DNA of 64,000 nt from Dipteris shenzhenensis (taxonomy: Eukaryota > Polypodiophyta > Polypodiopsida > Gleicheniales), in NCBI GenBank assembly GCA_047967505.1, contig CM106541.1; one strand, given 5' to 3'. The notes below the pieces were generated by a model. It saw nothing but the letters and a program-made list of their open reading frames with translations, was not told where the DNA came from and ran no database searches. The first letter of the stretch is position 1; every line of letters starts with the position of its first letter. The position numbers and the translations under genes are program-made. This document shows, piece after piece, positions 46,404 through 56,944 of the stretch.

Positions 46404-46792
46404 TGTTATGGATAAAATTGTCTAAGGAAAAAGGCATTAATATGTGTGTGTTTGTATGTGTAGCAATAGTATAATAAAATATGGTGTGCATAGGGCCCAG
46501 GGTTGAGGTGGTAGGGCATGACCATGTGCCACCGTTCCATGTAAGAGGACCCATAAGGTGTGTTGTACATAATCCATGGTAGTAATATTATAAAATGTAA
46601 GGTGGCATGCCTCCTCCATGTGCCACCCCTCCACCTAGGCTACATTTAGTGAGTTATGGCTCAAAGTCCATGGGAGAAGTAATATAAAATAGGTGGAGAT
46701 GGATATTATATTGGGTTATTCCCTCCATATAGGATAGGCCCATGTGGGGGAGGTATAGAAGGTCGAAGAGAGCAAGTTAAATAATGGGGAAA

Positions 46793-47038
46793 CTCAGGGG
46801 AGTCACTAATCATATGTAACTCTATCACGTGAGTTGAACAAAAGGATATTTTTTATTTCTAAAATTTACAGAAATAAATATACATAAGGGACTATTTTAA
46901 ATAAATTTGGAAAAAATTACAGATTTGTATAGAAAAGGGGTACATTTTATTAATAAAAAATTTTACAGATAAGGGATTTTAAATATAGGCCTTGAATGCA
47001 CGTGATATAGAGGGTTTGTACATAGTGACCCCCCCGAG
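46793..47038 (-). mobile_element. 246-bp MITE, copy 2 (8-bp TSD TGGGGAAA)
   Basis: Starts CTCAGGGGAGTCACTAATCA and ends CCCCCGAG, flanked by TGGGGAAA at 46785-46792 and 47039-47046. The 3' LTR of the same element has the uninterrupted site ATAATGGGGAAAGTAGG near 52951, which proves a precise insertion after element C integrated. It is reverse-oriented relative to the copy at 34719. Confidence 0.95.
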
Positions 47039-47304
47039 TGGGGAAAGTAGGATGAGGTGGCAAGATTCCTTGTGCCAACCCTCCACTTGTCCTCCTAGAG
47101 GTTTGAACATATTATAAAATTGGGAAGAGACCAAGGGAGTATCATAGACTTGAGATATGGGGCTTGATTTATGTGGAAAATTGAGGCAAAGGGTTGTCGC
47201 ACACAATTGAGAGTGCGTAACCGGCTAGCCCACATGGGAGACTTTTCCACACACACCATGCATGTGGGAGGATACATTAATTGGGAGAGACCCCCTCTTT
47301 TGGC

Positions 47305-47311
47305 TATAAAA
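47305..47311 (+). promoter_or_regulatory. TATA box in the 5' LTR of element C
   Basis: TATAAAA in TTGGCTATAAAAGGAGGGGG, conserved in the 3' LTR at 53218-53224. Confidence 0.7.
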
Positions 47312-47650
47312 GGAGGGGGCTATTCCTTGATGAGACACACTCACTCTTGTAAAGCCACCTAGCTAGTACTTTGATATTTCCCTCTCATCCTTTCTTTCAA
47401 ATAAAGTATGGTCCTCTTCCCTTGATGTCTCCATCTTTACATTCCTCCTCCTATCATGTACATACTTCTCTTCCCCCTCTCCCTTTCCCCTTGTGTCATA
47501 GTCTCCCTCTTCATTCCCTCCCATTCTAATTCCATTTCCCCTCCCATGATAACGTTTCGCCCTCACGATCTCCTTTCCTCTATGGCCCTCGAGTGTCGCC
47601 ATGCTTAGCCTCTAGCCTCTGGTCTTGATTTCTTTTCTGGCTAATAGAAA

Positions 47651-47669
47651 TGGTGTGGTTGCTGGGATC
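47651..47669 (+). other. Probable primer binding site of element C
   Basis: TGGTGTGGTTGCTGGGATC begins 4 bases after the LTR. It resembles, with several changes, the TGGCGCCGTTGCCGGGGATC type PBS used by many plant Gypsy elements. Confidence 0.6.
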
Positions 47670-47869
47670 AAAATCTCCATGGCTAGTGGCGAATCTTCTG
47701 CTTGTACCGGTTGCATCTGCAAAACTATACCATCTGTGCTCCTTCTAAACTACTGTGCATGCATTCGATTGCACATCTACTGTGTTCACTCGCGGGACAG
47801 TTTTTTGGGCTACTACATCATCTGGTTGTAGATAGTTTTTTGAGTTTCTGCAAAACTGTAGCAGCAGAT

Positions 47870-48030
47870 ACCGTGCCCCCCTCTCTCTTCTCTTCTTCGT
47901 CTTCTCCTTCTCTCTCTATTTCTCTTCTTCTTCTCCTCTCCTCTCCTCTCTTTTTATTAAAGAGTAGGATTTGAACCCAAGACCTCCCCCTTCACAAAAG
48001 GGAGACTTATCATTGGGCCAACAAGTTGGA
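47870..48030 (-). repeat. tRNA-related SINE-like segment with GA-rich tail
   Basis: On the minus strand TTGGCCCAATGATAAG (48006-48021) resembles a Pol III A box, and GGTTCAAATCC (47965-47975) resembles a B box, about 32 bases apart. Between them lies a stretch like the CTTGTGAAGGGGGAGG common in plant tRNA-derived SINE heads. A GA-rich tract follows downstream (47877-47955, pyrimidine on plus). It could instead be a tRNA-like relic. Confidence 0.45.
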
Positions 48031-48239
48031 AGTGGTGAAAATGTAATGATTTTTGTTTATATATTGAAATGTCAAGAACTGTAACTCTCTAACCGTGGGG
48101 AGTTTGCTCTTGCTATAAGTACTTCATTTCATGTGCTCTATTCACATCTCCTGCTAGATCGTTGATTCAGAACTTCTCCAAGCTCACTTCATGGACGCAC
48201 GCCACATGAGGAGGGTGGATATTTATGTCACTTCTCGAC

Positions 48240-49485
48240 GTGTTTAAGGATTTGGTGCCTAGTCCTCTGCACCTTATGGCTACCAATGCATGAGATCTCT
48301 TCCTTGATCTTCATGTCGACCTTCAATGGCTGATTGTCCAGTGCATTGTTCAAGGAGATGACGGGTGGAATAGTACACCGTGGATGATTCATGGTGAAGA
48401 ACTACTGATACACTGGGAAAACTTTGATTTTACTTCTACTCATTGTGTGGCGATCGAACTACTTGCTGCTTCAGAGGTAATTAAAACAGTGTCCTTCATC
48501 GAAGGGTGGGATGCTCCCCAAGCTGGTAGATGGCTGTTAGTTCTTCCCACATTTCTAGAGGGTTTGGCTTAAGTGTGGTATGAGAAGCAGGCCAAAGACA
48601 TTTGCCAAAGCAGGCCGAAGACAGATGGCTGTTGGTTCTTCCCACATTTCTAGAGGGTTTGGCTCAAGTGTGGTATGAGAAGTAGGCCGAAGACGTTCGC
48701 CAAAGCTAGCCAAGGTTGACAGTAGCGATGATTGAGTATTTCGGCAAAGAAGAGGAGCCGGAGAATGTGTACCTACAGGTGGCAAACTTGAAGCAGTCAG
48801 AAGGTGAGACAGCGCGTCAATATGTGGATCGAGCGGCCGTGCTCTTGGACCATTTAGTTGCCACACAGGAGGACAATGCCGGATTTCGAGCTGGAATGAC
48901 TCAGCATGTGCTAGGCTACCTTGTAGCAGGAGCAAGTGATGAATTCTGCCTCAAGCTTAAATGGGAGAATCCAGAAACTATGGTGCTAGCACATGAGATT
49001 GCTCAAAAGTTTGATAAATTTCAGTCTGACCCCGCTTCAAAGAAGATGATTGTCCCTCCGCAACCCCCTCAATTCCTGCAACAACAACCTAGGGGGTCTA
49101 ACTCAGGGGCATACCCCCACCCCTCTCATTAGGGATGTATCCATCGCCTCCACCTCAAATGTATGGTCCTCCCTTAGATGCTTACCCTCAACAAGGTGTA
49201 TATTCTCACCCTCAGCCTCGAAGATTTCCCCAGCCTCACCCACGAGCCCCCCTCCTTTCTACTCCCTCGGCCCCTCCAGCTAAAGAGGCCCCCCCTGCAA
49301 CAGAACCTAGAGTTAATGACCTAGCCAAGGCCCTGAATGATCTTCGACTTGAGATGGTGGGCATCAAAAATCAAGCCAACTACCCTCCAAGAGACCGTGC
49401 TAATGTTGTATCCTACGAGTGCCACCAGAAGGGTCATTATTGCACAGAATGCCCCAATATTCCAAGGGTGAATCTTCTAAGTTAG
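48240..49485 (+). pseudogene. Gag of Gypsy element C, broken by a tandem duplication
   Basis: The capsid core begins near 48440 (VIKTVSFIEGWDAPQAGRWL). A 95-bp tandem duplication (48528-48622, 48623-48713) then shifts the frame. It resumes at 48716 with IEYFGKEEEPENVYLQVANL, KQSEGETARQYVDRAAVLLD and ETMVLAHEIAQKFDKFQSDP, typical Retrotrans_gag helices. A Pro/Gln-rich linker leads to the knuckle YECHQKGHYCTEC (about 49414-49452), in which the first Cys is replaced. Confidence 0.82.
48528..48713 (+). repeat. 95-bp tandem duplication inside gag of element C
   Basis: The block AGATGGCTGTTRGTTCTTCC through GCCGAAGAC occurs twice in a row with few differences. Because 95 is not a multiple of three, it destroys the gag frame. 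Confidence 0.88.
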
Positions 49486-49590
49486 TTTGGCACTAAGGAT
49501 TCTGATGTAGAGATCCTTGACCTCGGGAAAAGAAGTCGTACCACCTCGGACCCCTCTCCAAACCATGGACCGGGCCGCCCCAGGAAGAAC

Positions 49591-50146
49591 GTGTCCTTCT
49601 CAGAGCTCTCAGATGCTGAGATGGCAGACCCACCAATAGAGAAGACTAAAAGATCCCGTAGGAGTAAGTGGTCACCCTCGGATTTGCCCATCGGTTCGGG
49701 GCAAGAAGAATATTCGGTCATTCAGGACCTTGCTCATCGTTCTTTGAGCATCATGCTCCCTCAACTGATAGCATTAAGCCCTAAGGTGAGACGTGAGCTA
49801 CAGCAAGGGCTCTCAACAAGGAGGAATAGGAAAAAGGGAAAGGTAAGAGAGGTATCCTCTATCTCTGAAGAAATTGATCCGCACCCACATACAGTCGATG
49901 TCATCATAGATAATTACCGTGTCAAAAATGTGTGTGTTGATGGGGGAGCTGCATGTAATATCATGGTGCCCCGAATCATGAAGAAATTGAATTTGAAATG
50001 TACAAGGCATTCCTCCACTCGAATCAAGGTAGCAGATGGTCGATGACTCACCACCCTAGGAGTCATTGAGGATTTGCCCATCACTGTCAATGGGTTGACC
50101 ACCACTATCAATTTCTATGTAGTGGACATTGAAGATATAGGCAGGA
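49591..50146 (+). pseudogene. Retropepsin of Gypsy element C, truncated by inversion
   Basis: A Lys/Ser-rich linker precedes HTVDVIIDNYRVKNVCVDGG, where DGGA is the catalytic triplet variant seen in plant Gypsy proteases (Asp near 49939), then MVPRIMKKLNLK and ITVNGLTTTINFYVVDIEDI. The flap strand ends at the inversion breakpoint near 50146, so the ILG-containing C-terminal strand is not next to it. Confidence 0.8.
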
Positions 50147-52062
50147 GTTACCATGGTCAGAGACAATCTCCATGGGTGTCCCAAACCTTGTGCAGATACG
50201 TTCAAATATGAAATTTGAAACTGCCTTACCATTTGCAGCGGGGAGGGCGATAGCTTCAGCCCACTTAGTGACATACTGAGTGGCTACCAAAAGATACTTC
50301 TTTTTGCGAGCAGTCATGGGCAAGGGCTCGACAAAATCTATTCCCCACTTCTGAAACGGATGGATGGACATCACTGGGTGATGTTGCCCAGGACGCAAAT
50401 CCTTCCTACCAAAGAATTAGCATGGTTCACAGGTTTTGCAATACAAAGTGACATCCTTGAACAAGGTTGGCCAATAGTATCCAGCATGTAAAATCTTCTT
50501 AGTTGTATAGTCACTGACATAGTGGCCTCCACAAAATCCATCATGGTAATGCTTTGATACCTTAGGCACTTCATCTGCATCAATGGCCCATCTTAGTACC
50601 CCATCCATGCCTTGACGGTACAACACCCCATCAAGGAGGGTGTAGCGCCTACTATCTCTGTGGATCTTCTTTCTCTCATAGCTAGTACTTTCTGGAGTAA
50701 AGGAGAAAGCAGTCAGAAACCTGTAGATACCACCATACCATGGATCCCCAACTTCCATGGCCGCTACAAGGGTTACATCAAGGCACTCCTCTAAATCAAT
50801 CAAAGCATTCTTCAAGTTGGAACAACCCCCTTTTACAATTTTGAAAGAAAAATCATATTCTTGTAGAACTGCCAACCATTTGGCCAACTGGCCCATGGGA
50901 TTTGGTGATTGAAGAACCTGCTTTGCAAGACCAATGCTAATGAGTATAATGAAGGACTTCCAGCCACATAATGCTTAAATTTCTCAATGCAAAACACCAA
51001 AGATAAGGCATGCTTGTCAGCCTCTGAATAGCATCGCTCAGTGTCGAGCAATTGTCAAGAAGCAAATCGAATGGGATACATGAACCGATCCTCCCCTTGC
51101 TGGAGAAGAATACCTGCCAGAGTGTGCTCACCAAACCCAGGATTGATATAGGAAGTCTTTGACCAATTTGGATTGTGTAGAATGGGTTCTGAAGCCAGAG
51201 CATTCTTGATTTGTGCAAACTCATGATCACAATCCTCATCCCAAGAGAAATCAACCCCATCTTTTAGTAGCATAGTTATGGGTCATGTCAAAGCAGCATA
51301 TTGATCAATGAAGCGGCGATAGTATCCTGCTAGATTGACAAATGAGCATACCTAATGTTTGGTTGTAGGCAGGGAGAGCTTGAGGATGGCTTCTACCTTC
51401 TTGGGGTCAGGCTTGATGCCCTCGGATGAGACAATATGTCCCAGTAACCTCCCTTGAGTGGCTCCAATGGTGCATTTCTCAGGCTTGAGATTGCCATTTG
51501 CATCATTGACCCTTTGGAAGGCCAACCTAACCTTCATGACGTGCTCCTTATGTGACGAGAATATACAAAAATCATCTAAAAACACCTCCAAGAAATCCCC
51601 CAAATAAGGAGCAAACACCATCTGCATAAATCTTTGAAAGGTAGCAGGAGCATTGGTGAGGCCAAATGGCATTACTTTGAATGCAAATGTCCCTTAGGGT
51701 GTGGCAAATGTGGTTTTAAGCACATCTCCTTCAGCAATTCTGATTTGATAAAACCTAGAGTAACCATCACAGAAAGTATACATCTCATGACCACTTACCT
51801 TCTCAAGAAACTCGTCTTTCTCACTTGGAGTGAGGTCTGGGGAAAGCATAGATTCAAGCTGTTGAGGACTAGCTGTTACCTTTTCTGCAGGTGGCGGGGT
51901 TGGAGACACCTCCATCATGTAAACTTCCTCCTCTAAGAATTCCTCCCCCTCGTCTGATTCTTCCATTGATTCAAACACCAAGGGTGAGAGAGTATCACTG
52001 TCTTGCTCCTCTTCTTCTTTCGGTTCCATGGCACCGGGTTGCATCGGGATCTTCTCACTCAT
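50147..52062 (-). pseudogene. Inverted pol block of element C: RT, RNase H, integrase N-terminal and core
   Basis: On the minus strand: an acidic linker (52062-51810), then RT from VSGHEMYTFCDGYSRFYQIR to VMPFGLTNAPATFQRFMQMV. The active site FLDD is at 51571-51582, and LLGHIVSSEGIKPDPKKVEA follows. The RT fingers part is missing between SEKDEF and LEKVSGHE. RNase H follows near 51270-50830, where its first Asp appears to be Asn in TSYINPGF. The integrase zinc region reads HYHDGFCGGH, then CKTCEPC (about 50420). The core has Asp in WGIDFVEPLP and Asp in EIVSDHG, and stops at the breakpoint, so the Glu is lost. Confidence 0.88.
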
Positions 52063-52550
52063 AAAACATCTACAGGTCACACTCCTTTTGAGTTGGTGTA
52101 TGGTACTGAGGCCATTTTACCACTAGAGATAGAGATTCTAGCTTTGAGGTTGGAGCAAGAACAGAGGACAATAGAAGATGAACATGTAGAGGCCAGATTG
52201 GTACAACTTGAGAAGTTAGATGAAACCCGATGCTTTGCACTACACCAAACATAGATCCAAAAGAATCGACAAAAGGTCCGCTTAGATGCTAAAATTTGCA
52301 AGGGATGGGAAAGACACTTTGCTGAGGGGGATGTTGTGCTATGCTTTGATAACAGATTGGACCACCAAATGGATAAGAAGTTTTTGCCACTATGGACTGG
52401 TCCATACAAAGTCATCAAGGAACGTAGCAATGGGTCTGTACAAGTTCAGGAGCTACATGAACCATATGGCAAGAAGGTGATCAACAAGCGTTACCTCAAG
52501 CCTTTCTTTGTGCGTGATGGACCCAGGCATGGAAATGTTGTGCATTCCCT
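52063..52550 (+). pseudogene. Integrase C-terminal part of element C
   Basis: Plus-strand sequence STGHTPFELVYGTEAILPLE then IEILALRLEQ is the segment after the integrase core. The tail WTGPYKVIKERSNGSVQVQE and KKVINKRYLKPFF is the usual Gypsy C-terminal strand set. One stop at 52252 and a frame change near 52330 are present. No chromodomain is visible. It fits the missing end of the inverted integrase, apart from ~190 bp lost at the junction. Confidence 0.85.
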
Positions 52551-52553
52551 GCC

Positions 52554-52566
52554 TGGGGGGGGGAAC
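52554..52566 (+). other. Polypurine tract of element C
   Basis: GGGGGGGGGGAAC immediately precedes the 3' LTR. Confidence 0.8.
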
Positions 52567-53558
52567 TATTATGGATAAAATTGTCTAAGGAAAAGGGCAT
52601 TAATATGTGTGTGTGTGTTTGTATGTATGGCAATAATATAATAAAATATGGTGTGCATAGGGCCCAAGGTTGATGTGGCAAGGCATGACCATATGTCACC
52701 CTTCCATGTAAGAGGACCCATAAGGTGTGTTGTACATAATCCATGGTAGTAATATTATAAAATGTAAGGTGGCATGGCTCCTCCATGTGCCACCCCTCCA
52801 CCTAGGCTACATTTAGTGAGTTATGGCTCAAAGTCCATGGGAGAAGTAATATAAAATAGGTGGAGATGGATATTATATTGGGTTATTCCCTCCATATAGG
52901 ATAGGCCCATGTGGGGGAGGTATAGAAGGTCGAAGAGAGCAAGTTAAATAATGGGGAAAGTAGGATAAGGTGGCAAGATTCCTTGTGCTAACCCTCCACT
53001 TGTCCTCCTAGAGGTTTGAACATATTATAAAATTGGGAAGAGACCAAGGGAGTATCACAGACTTGAGATATGGGGCTTGATTTATGTGGAAAATTGAGGC
53101 AAAGGGTTGTCACACACAATTGAGAGTGTGTAACCACCTAGCCCACATGGGAGACTTTTCCACACACACCATGCATGTGGGAGGATACATTAATTGGGAG
53201 AGACCCCCTCTTTTGGCTATAAAAGGAGGGGCTATTCCTTGATGAGACATGCTCATTCTTGTAAAGCCACCTAGCTAGTACTTTGATATTTCCCACTCAT
53301 CCTTTCTTTCAAATAAAGTATGGTCCTCTTCCCTTGATGTCTCCATCTTTACATTCCTCCTCCTATCATGTACATGCTTCTCTTCCCCCTCTCCCTTTTC
53401 CCTTGTGTCATAGTCTCCCTCTTCATTCCCTCCCCTTCTAATTCCATTTCCCCTCCCATGATAATGTTTTGCCCTCACGATCTCGTTTCCTCTATGGCCC
53501 TCGAGCATCGCCATGCTTAGCCTCTAGCCTCTGGTCTTGATTTCTTTTCCTTCTAATA
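52567..53558 (+). repeat. 3' LTR of Gypsy element C (holds the empty MITE site)
   Basis: Begins TATTATGGATAAAATTGTCT, with TA where the 5' LTR has TG, and ends CCTTCTAATA. It aligns along its length with 46404-47646. It has ATAATGGGGAAAGTAGG near 52951 with no MITE and a TATA box at 53218-53224. Confidence 0.92.
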
Positions 53559-55228
53559 CCACCTATAAAGAGACCTATCCTGACCTGGTCTTAGAAAAGC
53601 AATACGTAAAGGATGCCCAGGACTTGGTGCGTGAGTGTTAGGATAAGTTTGAGCATTGACTAAAGGCCAGTAGGGGGTCTGACACTATTCATCCAGTGCA
53701 CCTGATGGGGCATCGAGGGACAAAATCGGTCAAGGTCCCAAAAAGAGTGGAGGAAGAGGAACAACTCAGCTTGGAGCAGTTGAAAGCTCCAGATTTGATG
53801 TAGAAGATGTTCCAAAAAGACCCAGTGCTGCAGAACCTCCAAGATGAAGGAGACCTATATGGCTTCGATGACATGTTGTCCATGGAGGAAGAAGCTTCAC
53901 CAGAACCCTGCAATAGTGCCGGGTTGGCTGCCTTTCTATTTATAGAAGTGAAAATGCCGATCGCATCTCTGCTAAGAGGAAATCCCATCCTATGGCATGA
54001 TCTATCCAATTGGATGAACAAACCATTCCTACCTCCAGCCCCTGCCATAGCCCTAAGCCCAACCTATAAATGCTAAATAAGGGGAAAAACCTACCCAAGA
54101 TTCCCATCAACAAGCTAGGCCAGCATTTCGAGGGTGATGACACAAATGCCTAAATCCCCATAGTCTACCAAAATAAGAAGGTGGAAGCCGTCCTGGATGG
54201 GGGATCAGGAGAGTGTTTGAACCAAGGAATGCTGGGAAAAATGGGAAAAATCCGCTATCGAGTAGACCCATCTGGTAGTAAAACCAGCCGATGGAGGTAC
54301 CACTGAACCTCTGGGAGTATTGACTGGCATAAACATTAAGGTGTTTGGATTCACGTACCCTGTCAGGTTCATGGTCATGGACTTCACTCGACAGCTCAGA
54401 TATGAAGCTATCCTAGGCAGACCCTTCTTGCGAATGTCTGGACTCATGCATGATTAGCGTAATGATAATATCTACTTGTGGCATGAGGAGCAAACCATGA
54501 GAGTGGACCTACATACCTATAAGGCCCACCCATTATCAGGACACCTCTTTGTTGCAGAATCTGACACCACCACCCAAACCACCTCTGTGAAGCTATTCCA
54601 ACCTTGTAATAAGGAAGACGATCAGAAGGAGTCTGACAACTTCTGGTATGCACCTCTCCCTGAGCCAGAATTCTCGCAAAACTGGATGCACATCTTAGCC
54701 AACATAGATGTTCCAGAAAGAGTAGGGTTTCAAGATACCACCCTAGAACTCACGGGTTTGACCCTGGTGGCTCCCCTAAGGATGTTCAATTTGCTCAAAC
54801 CATGAGAGGTAAGCAAGGGATAAGGGTAAAATCGGATCTTCACTAGCTGACCTACGTAGGCACCATGATTGCCCACCATGAGTTCTCCTCTAATTGGGGA
54901 AATAGGGTAAGTAAGGTAACCACCCCCATCAGCTCTATAAGTGCAAGGGAAGATCCCCCTTTAGGTCCCAAATCCCCTGCATCCAAAGGCAAGGCTAAGG
55001 CCAAAAAGTCCATTGCCTCGACAGAAATTGAGGAGATTGAGGATAAAGAAGACCTACGACAGGTGCTAGCTCACAACAAGGCCTATACTATTCAAGATCG
55101 CAAGATCTTGTACCAACAGGTCAAAAGAACCCGAGACAATGGTTGTCCTCAAGGATATGATGGACTGGCCTCGGTCGATGAAGTAAACTTAGCCCCAGAA
55201 GGTCAAGACCCATAACCCATATTTGTCA
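53559..55228 (+). pseudogene. Gypsy element D, Gag/Pol linker and first retropepsin
   Basis: Continues the D coding sequence that stops at 46403. An acidic linker (53800-54075) precedes the protease VEAVLDGGSGECLN, with its Asp codon at 54196-54198. A frame change follows, then EPLGVLTGINIKVFGFTYPV and YEAILGRPFLRM (about 54404-54440), the ILG strand of a retropepsin. A charged linker with a Lys-rich stretch (54940-55110) follows. Stops and at least one frameshift are present. Confidence 0.82.
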
Positions 55229-56944
55229 CCGACGACCTCACTCCCAGTGAAGAGAATGCCTTGATAGCTCTCCTACGGGAATATAAGGATTGCATGGCCT
55301 AGAAGTACACAGACATGAAAGGAGTACTTGCCACAGTAGTGCAGCATACAATCCCCATGATGGATGATGCCAGGCCAGTACGGCAATGACCCTATCCTAT
55401 GAATCCTAAATATGCACTCATAGTGAGGGACAAAATCCAAAAACTCATAGATGCAGGATTCATCTATGAGATCGAGCATACAGACTAGGTATCACCCATT
55501 ATGATAGTCCTAAAGAAGAATGGAAAAATTAGAGTATGCGTGGATTTGAAGAAGGTTAATGTGGCCACGAGACATGACCACCACCGCTTGCCATTCACAA
55601 AACATGTTCTAGAAAGGGTAGCCAGAAAGGAAGCATATAGCTTCCTAGATGGATTTTTGGGTTACAACCAAGTCACAATCGCCCCCCAAGATCAACATAA
55701 GACCGCCTTTGCAACCGAATGGGGAGTATATGTAGCCAGGGTTATGATATTTGGTTTGACCAATGCCCCAGCTACCTTCCAATGTATGATGATCATGGTA
55801 TTCAAGGAATACCTGAGGGACTTTGTGGAAGTATTCTTGGACGATACCTGCATGAACTCGAAATGGGGTGACCACCTTAAGTATCTAATGCTCATCCTCG
55901 AGAAGTGCCGCTTATACTGCATATCCCTCAACCCCCTTAAGTGCTAGTTTTGGGTCAAACATGGTGTCATCCTGGGTCACATAGTGTCCCGGAATGGAAT
56001 CTCTACGGACCATAATAAAATCAAACTCATTTTGGAGTTACCACCCCCCACCAACGCTAAGGGAGTCCAACGATTTACTGTGGCCATACGAGCTATTACC
56101 AGAGATTTATTTTGTTCTACCCCAACATAGCCCACCCGTTATACAAACTGCTAGTATCCTTTGAGTGGATCTAAGAATGCCAAACATCCTTGGAAACCCT
56201 CAAGCTAGCTCTAGCCACCGCCCTAATGCTGAGGTGTCTCGATTGGAATTTAATATTCCATGTCCACATTGATGCCTCTAACTTTGCCATTGGATGTGTG
56301 TTAGCTCAGCTCGAGGAGCATAATTTGGATTACCTGTGGTATACTTTGCAAGCCGTCAACTAAATGAGGCCGAAGTTAACTACACCACCACCGAGAGAGA
56401 GGGTCTCACCATGGTCTATGTAGTCAAGAAATTTAGGCACTACTTGTTAGCTAACAACTTTGTCTTCTTCGTGGACCATCAAGCACTGCTGTACTTGGTC
56501 CAAAAACTCTGCATGATGGGACACATCACTAGGTGGATGCTGATCTTGCTAGAATTTGACTTTACAGTCACTGTGCACAAAGGCAAAACCCACATTCTAC
56601 CCGACCACATATCAAGGATCCCTAATGGCGACGGCGAAGCTCCAAAGGGAGTAGAAGATGATCTCCCCGATGCTTCCCTCTTCTTCCTTGACGTCATTCC
56701 AGAATGGGCCACTGAAATTGGCCACTACTTGGCCAACAGACTAGCCCTAGGCCAAGGCCTTAAGAAGGATAGAGCCCATAAACTCATTAAGGATGCAGTG
56801 CCATATCAGCTGATAGCAGGCCAACTCTACCGCATGGTAAGGATGGCATACTACAAAGATGTGTACACAAACACGAATACATCGAGGTGCTTGAAGAAGC
56901 CCACTCAGCAATCAGAGGAGGGCATTTTTCCGCTGAGGTTATAG
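55229..56944 (+). pseudogene. Reverse transcriptase-RNase H of Gypsy element D
   Basis: RT begins DDLTPSEENALIALLREYKD. It continues with IQKLIDAGFIYEIEHTD, MIVLKKNGKIRVCVDLKKVN, AYSFLDGFLGYNQVTIAPQD and VMIFGLTNAPATFQCMM to the active site FLDD (55834-55845), then VILGHIVSRNGIS. RNase H has HIDASNFAIGCVLAQL, with its catalytic Asp near 56271, then VYFASRQLNEAEVNYTTTER and EFDFTVTVHKGKTHILPDHI. Stops at 55301, 55387, 55486 and 55945 and frame changes near 56090 and 56330 break it. Confidence 0.9.

Larger units (their letters stand above)
46404..47646 (+). repeat. 5' LTR of Gypsy element C (with MITE insertion)
   Basis: Begins TGTTATGGATAAAATTGTCT and ends near CTTTTCTGGCTAATA. It aligns with 52567-53558 except for the 254 bp of MITE plus duplicated target. 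Without these it is 989 bp, nearly equal to the 3' LTR. Confidence 0.92.
46404..53558 (+). mobile_element. Gypsy LTR retrotransposon C, nested in D, internally inverted
   Basis: A 7.15-kb Ty3/Gypsy element with LTRs of 1243 bp (including a MITE) and about 992 bp. It sits inside the coding region of element D. Flanks read CCAC on both sides (46400-46403 and 53559-53562), a 4-bp perfect duplication. A 5-bp duplication with one mismatch results if the LTR end is set one base earlier. Gag and protease are on the plus strand. RT, RNase H and the integrase N-terminal and core parts are inverted. The integrase C-terminus is again on the plus strand. Confidence 0.93.

Noticed and set aside
47958-48021. 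A functional tRNA gene at the A/B-box-like segment
   Set aside because: The boxes are diverged and I cannot draw acceptor, D and anticodon stems that pair, so I treat it as SINE-like at most.
51634-51936. Plus-strand 100-codon frame within the inverted pol of element C
   Set aside because: It is the shadow of the minus-strand reverse transcriptase.
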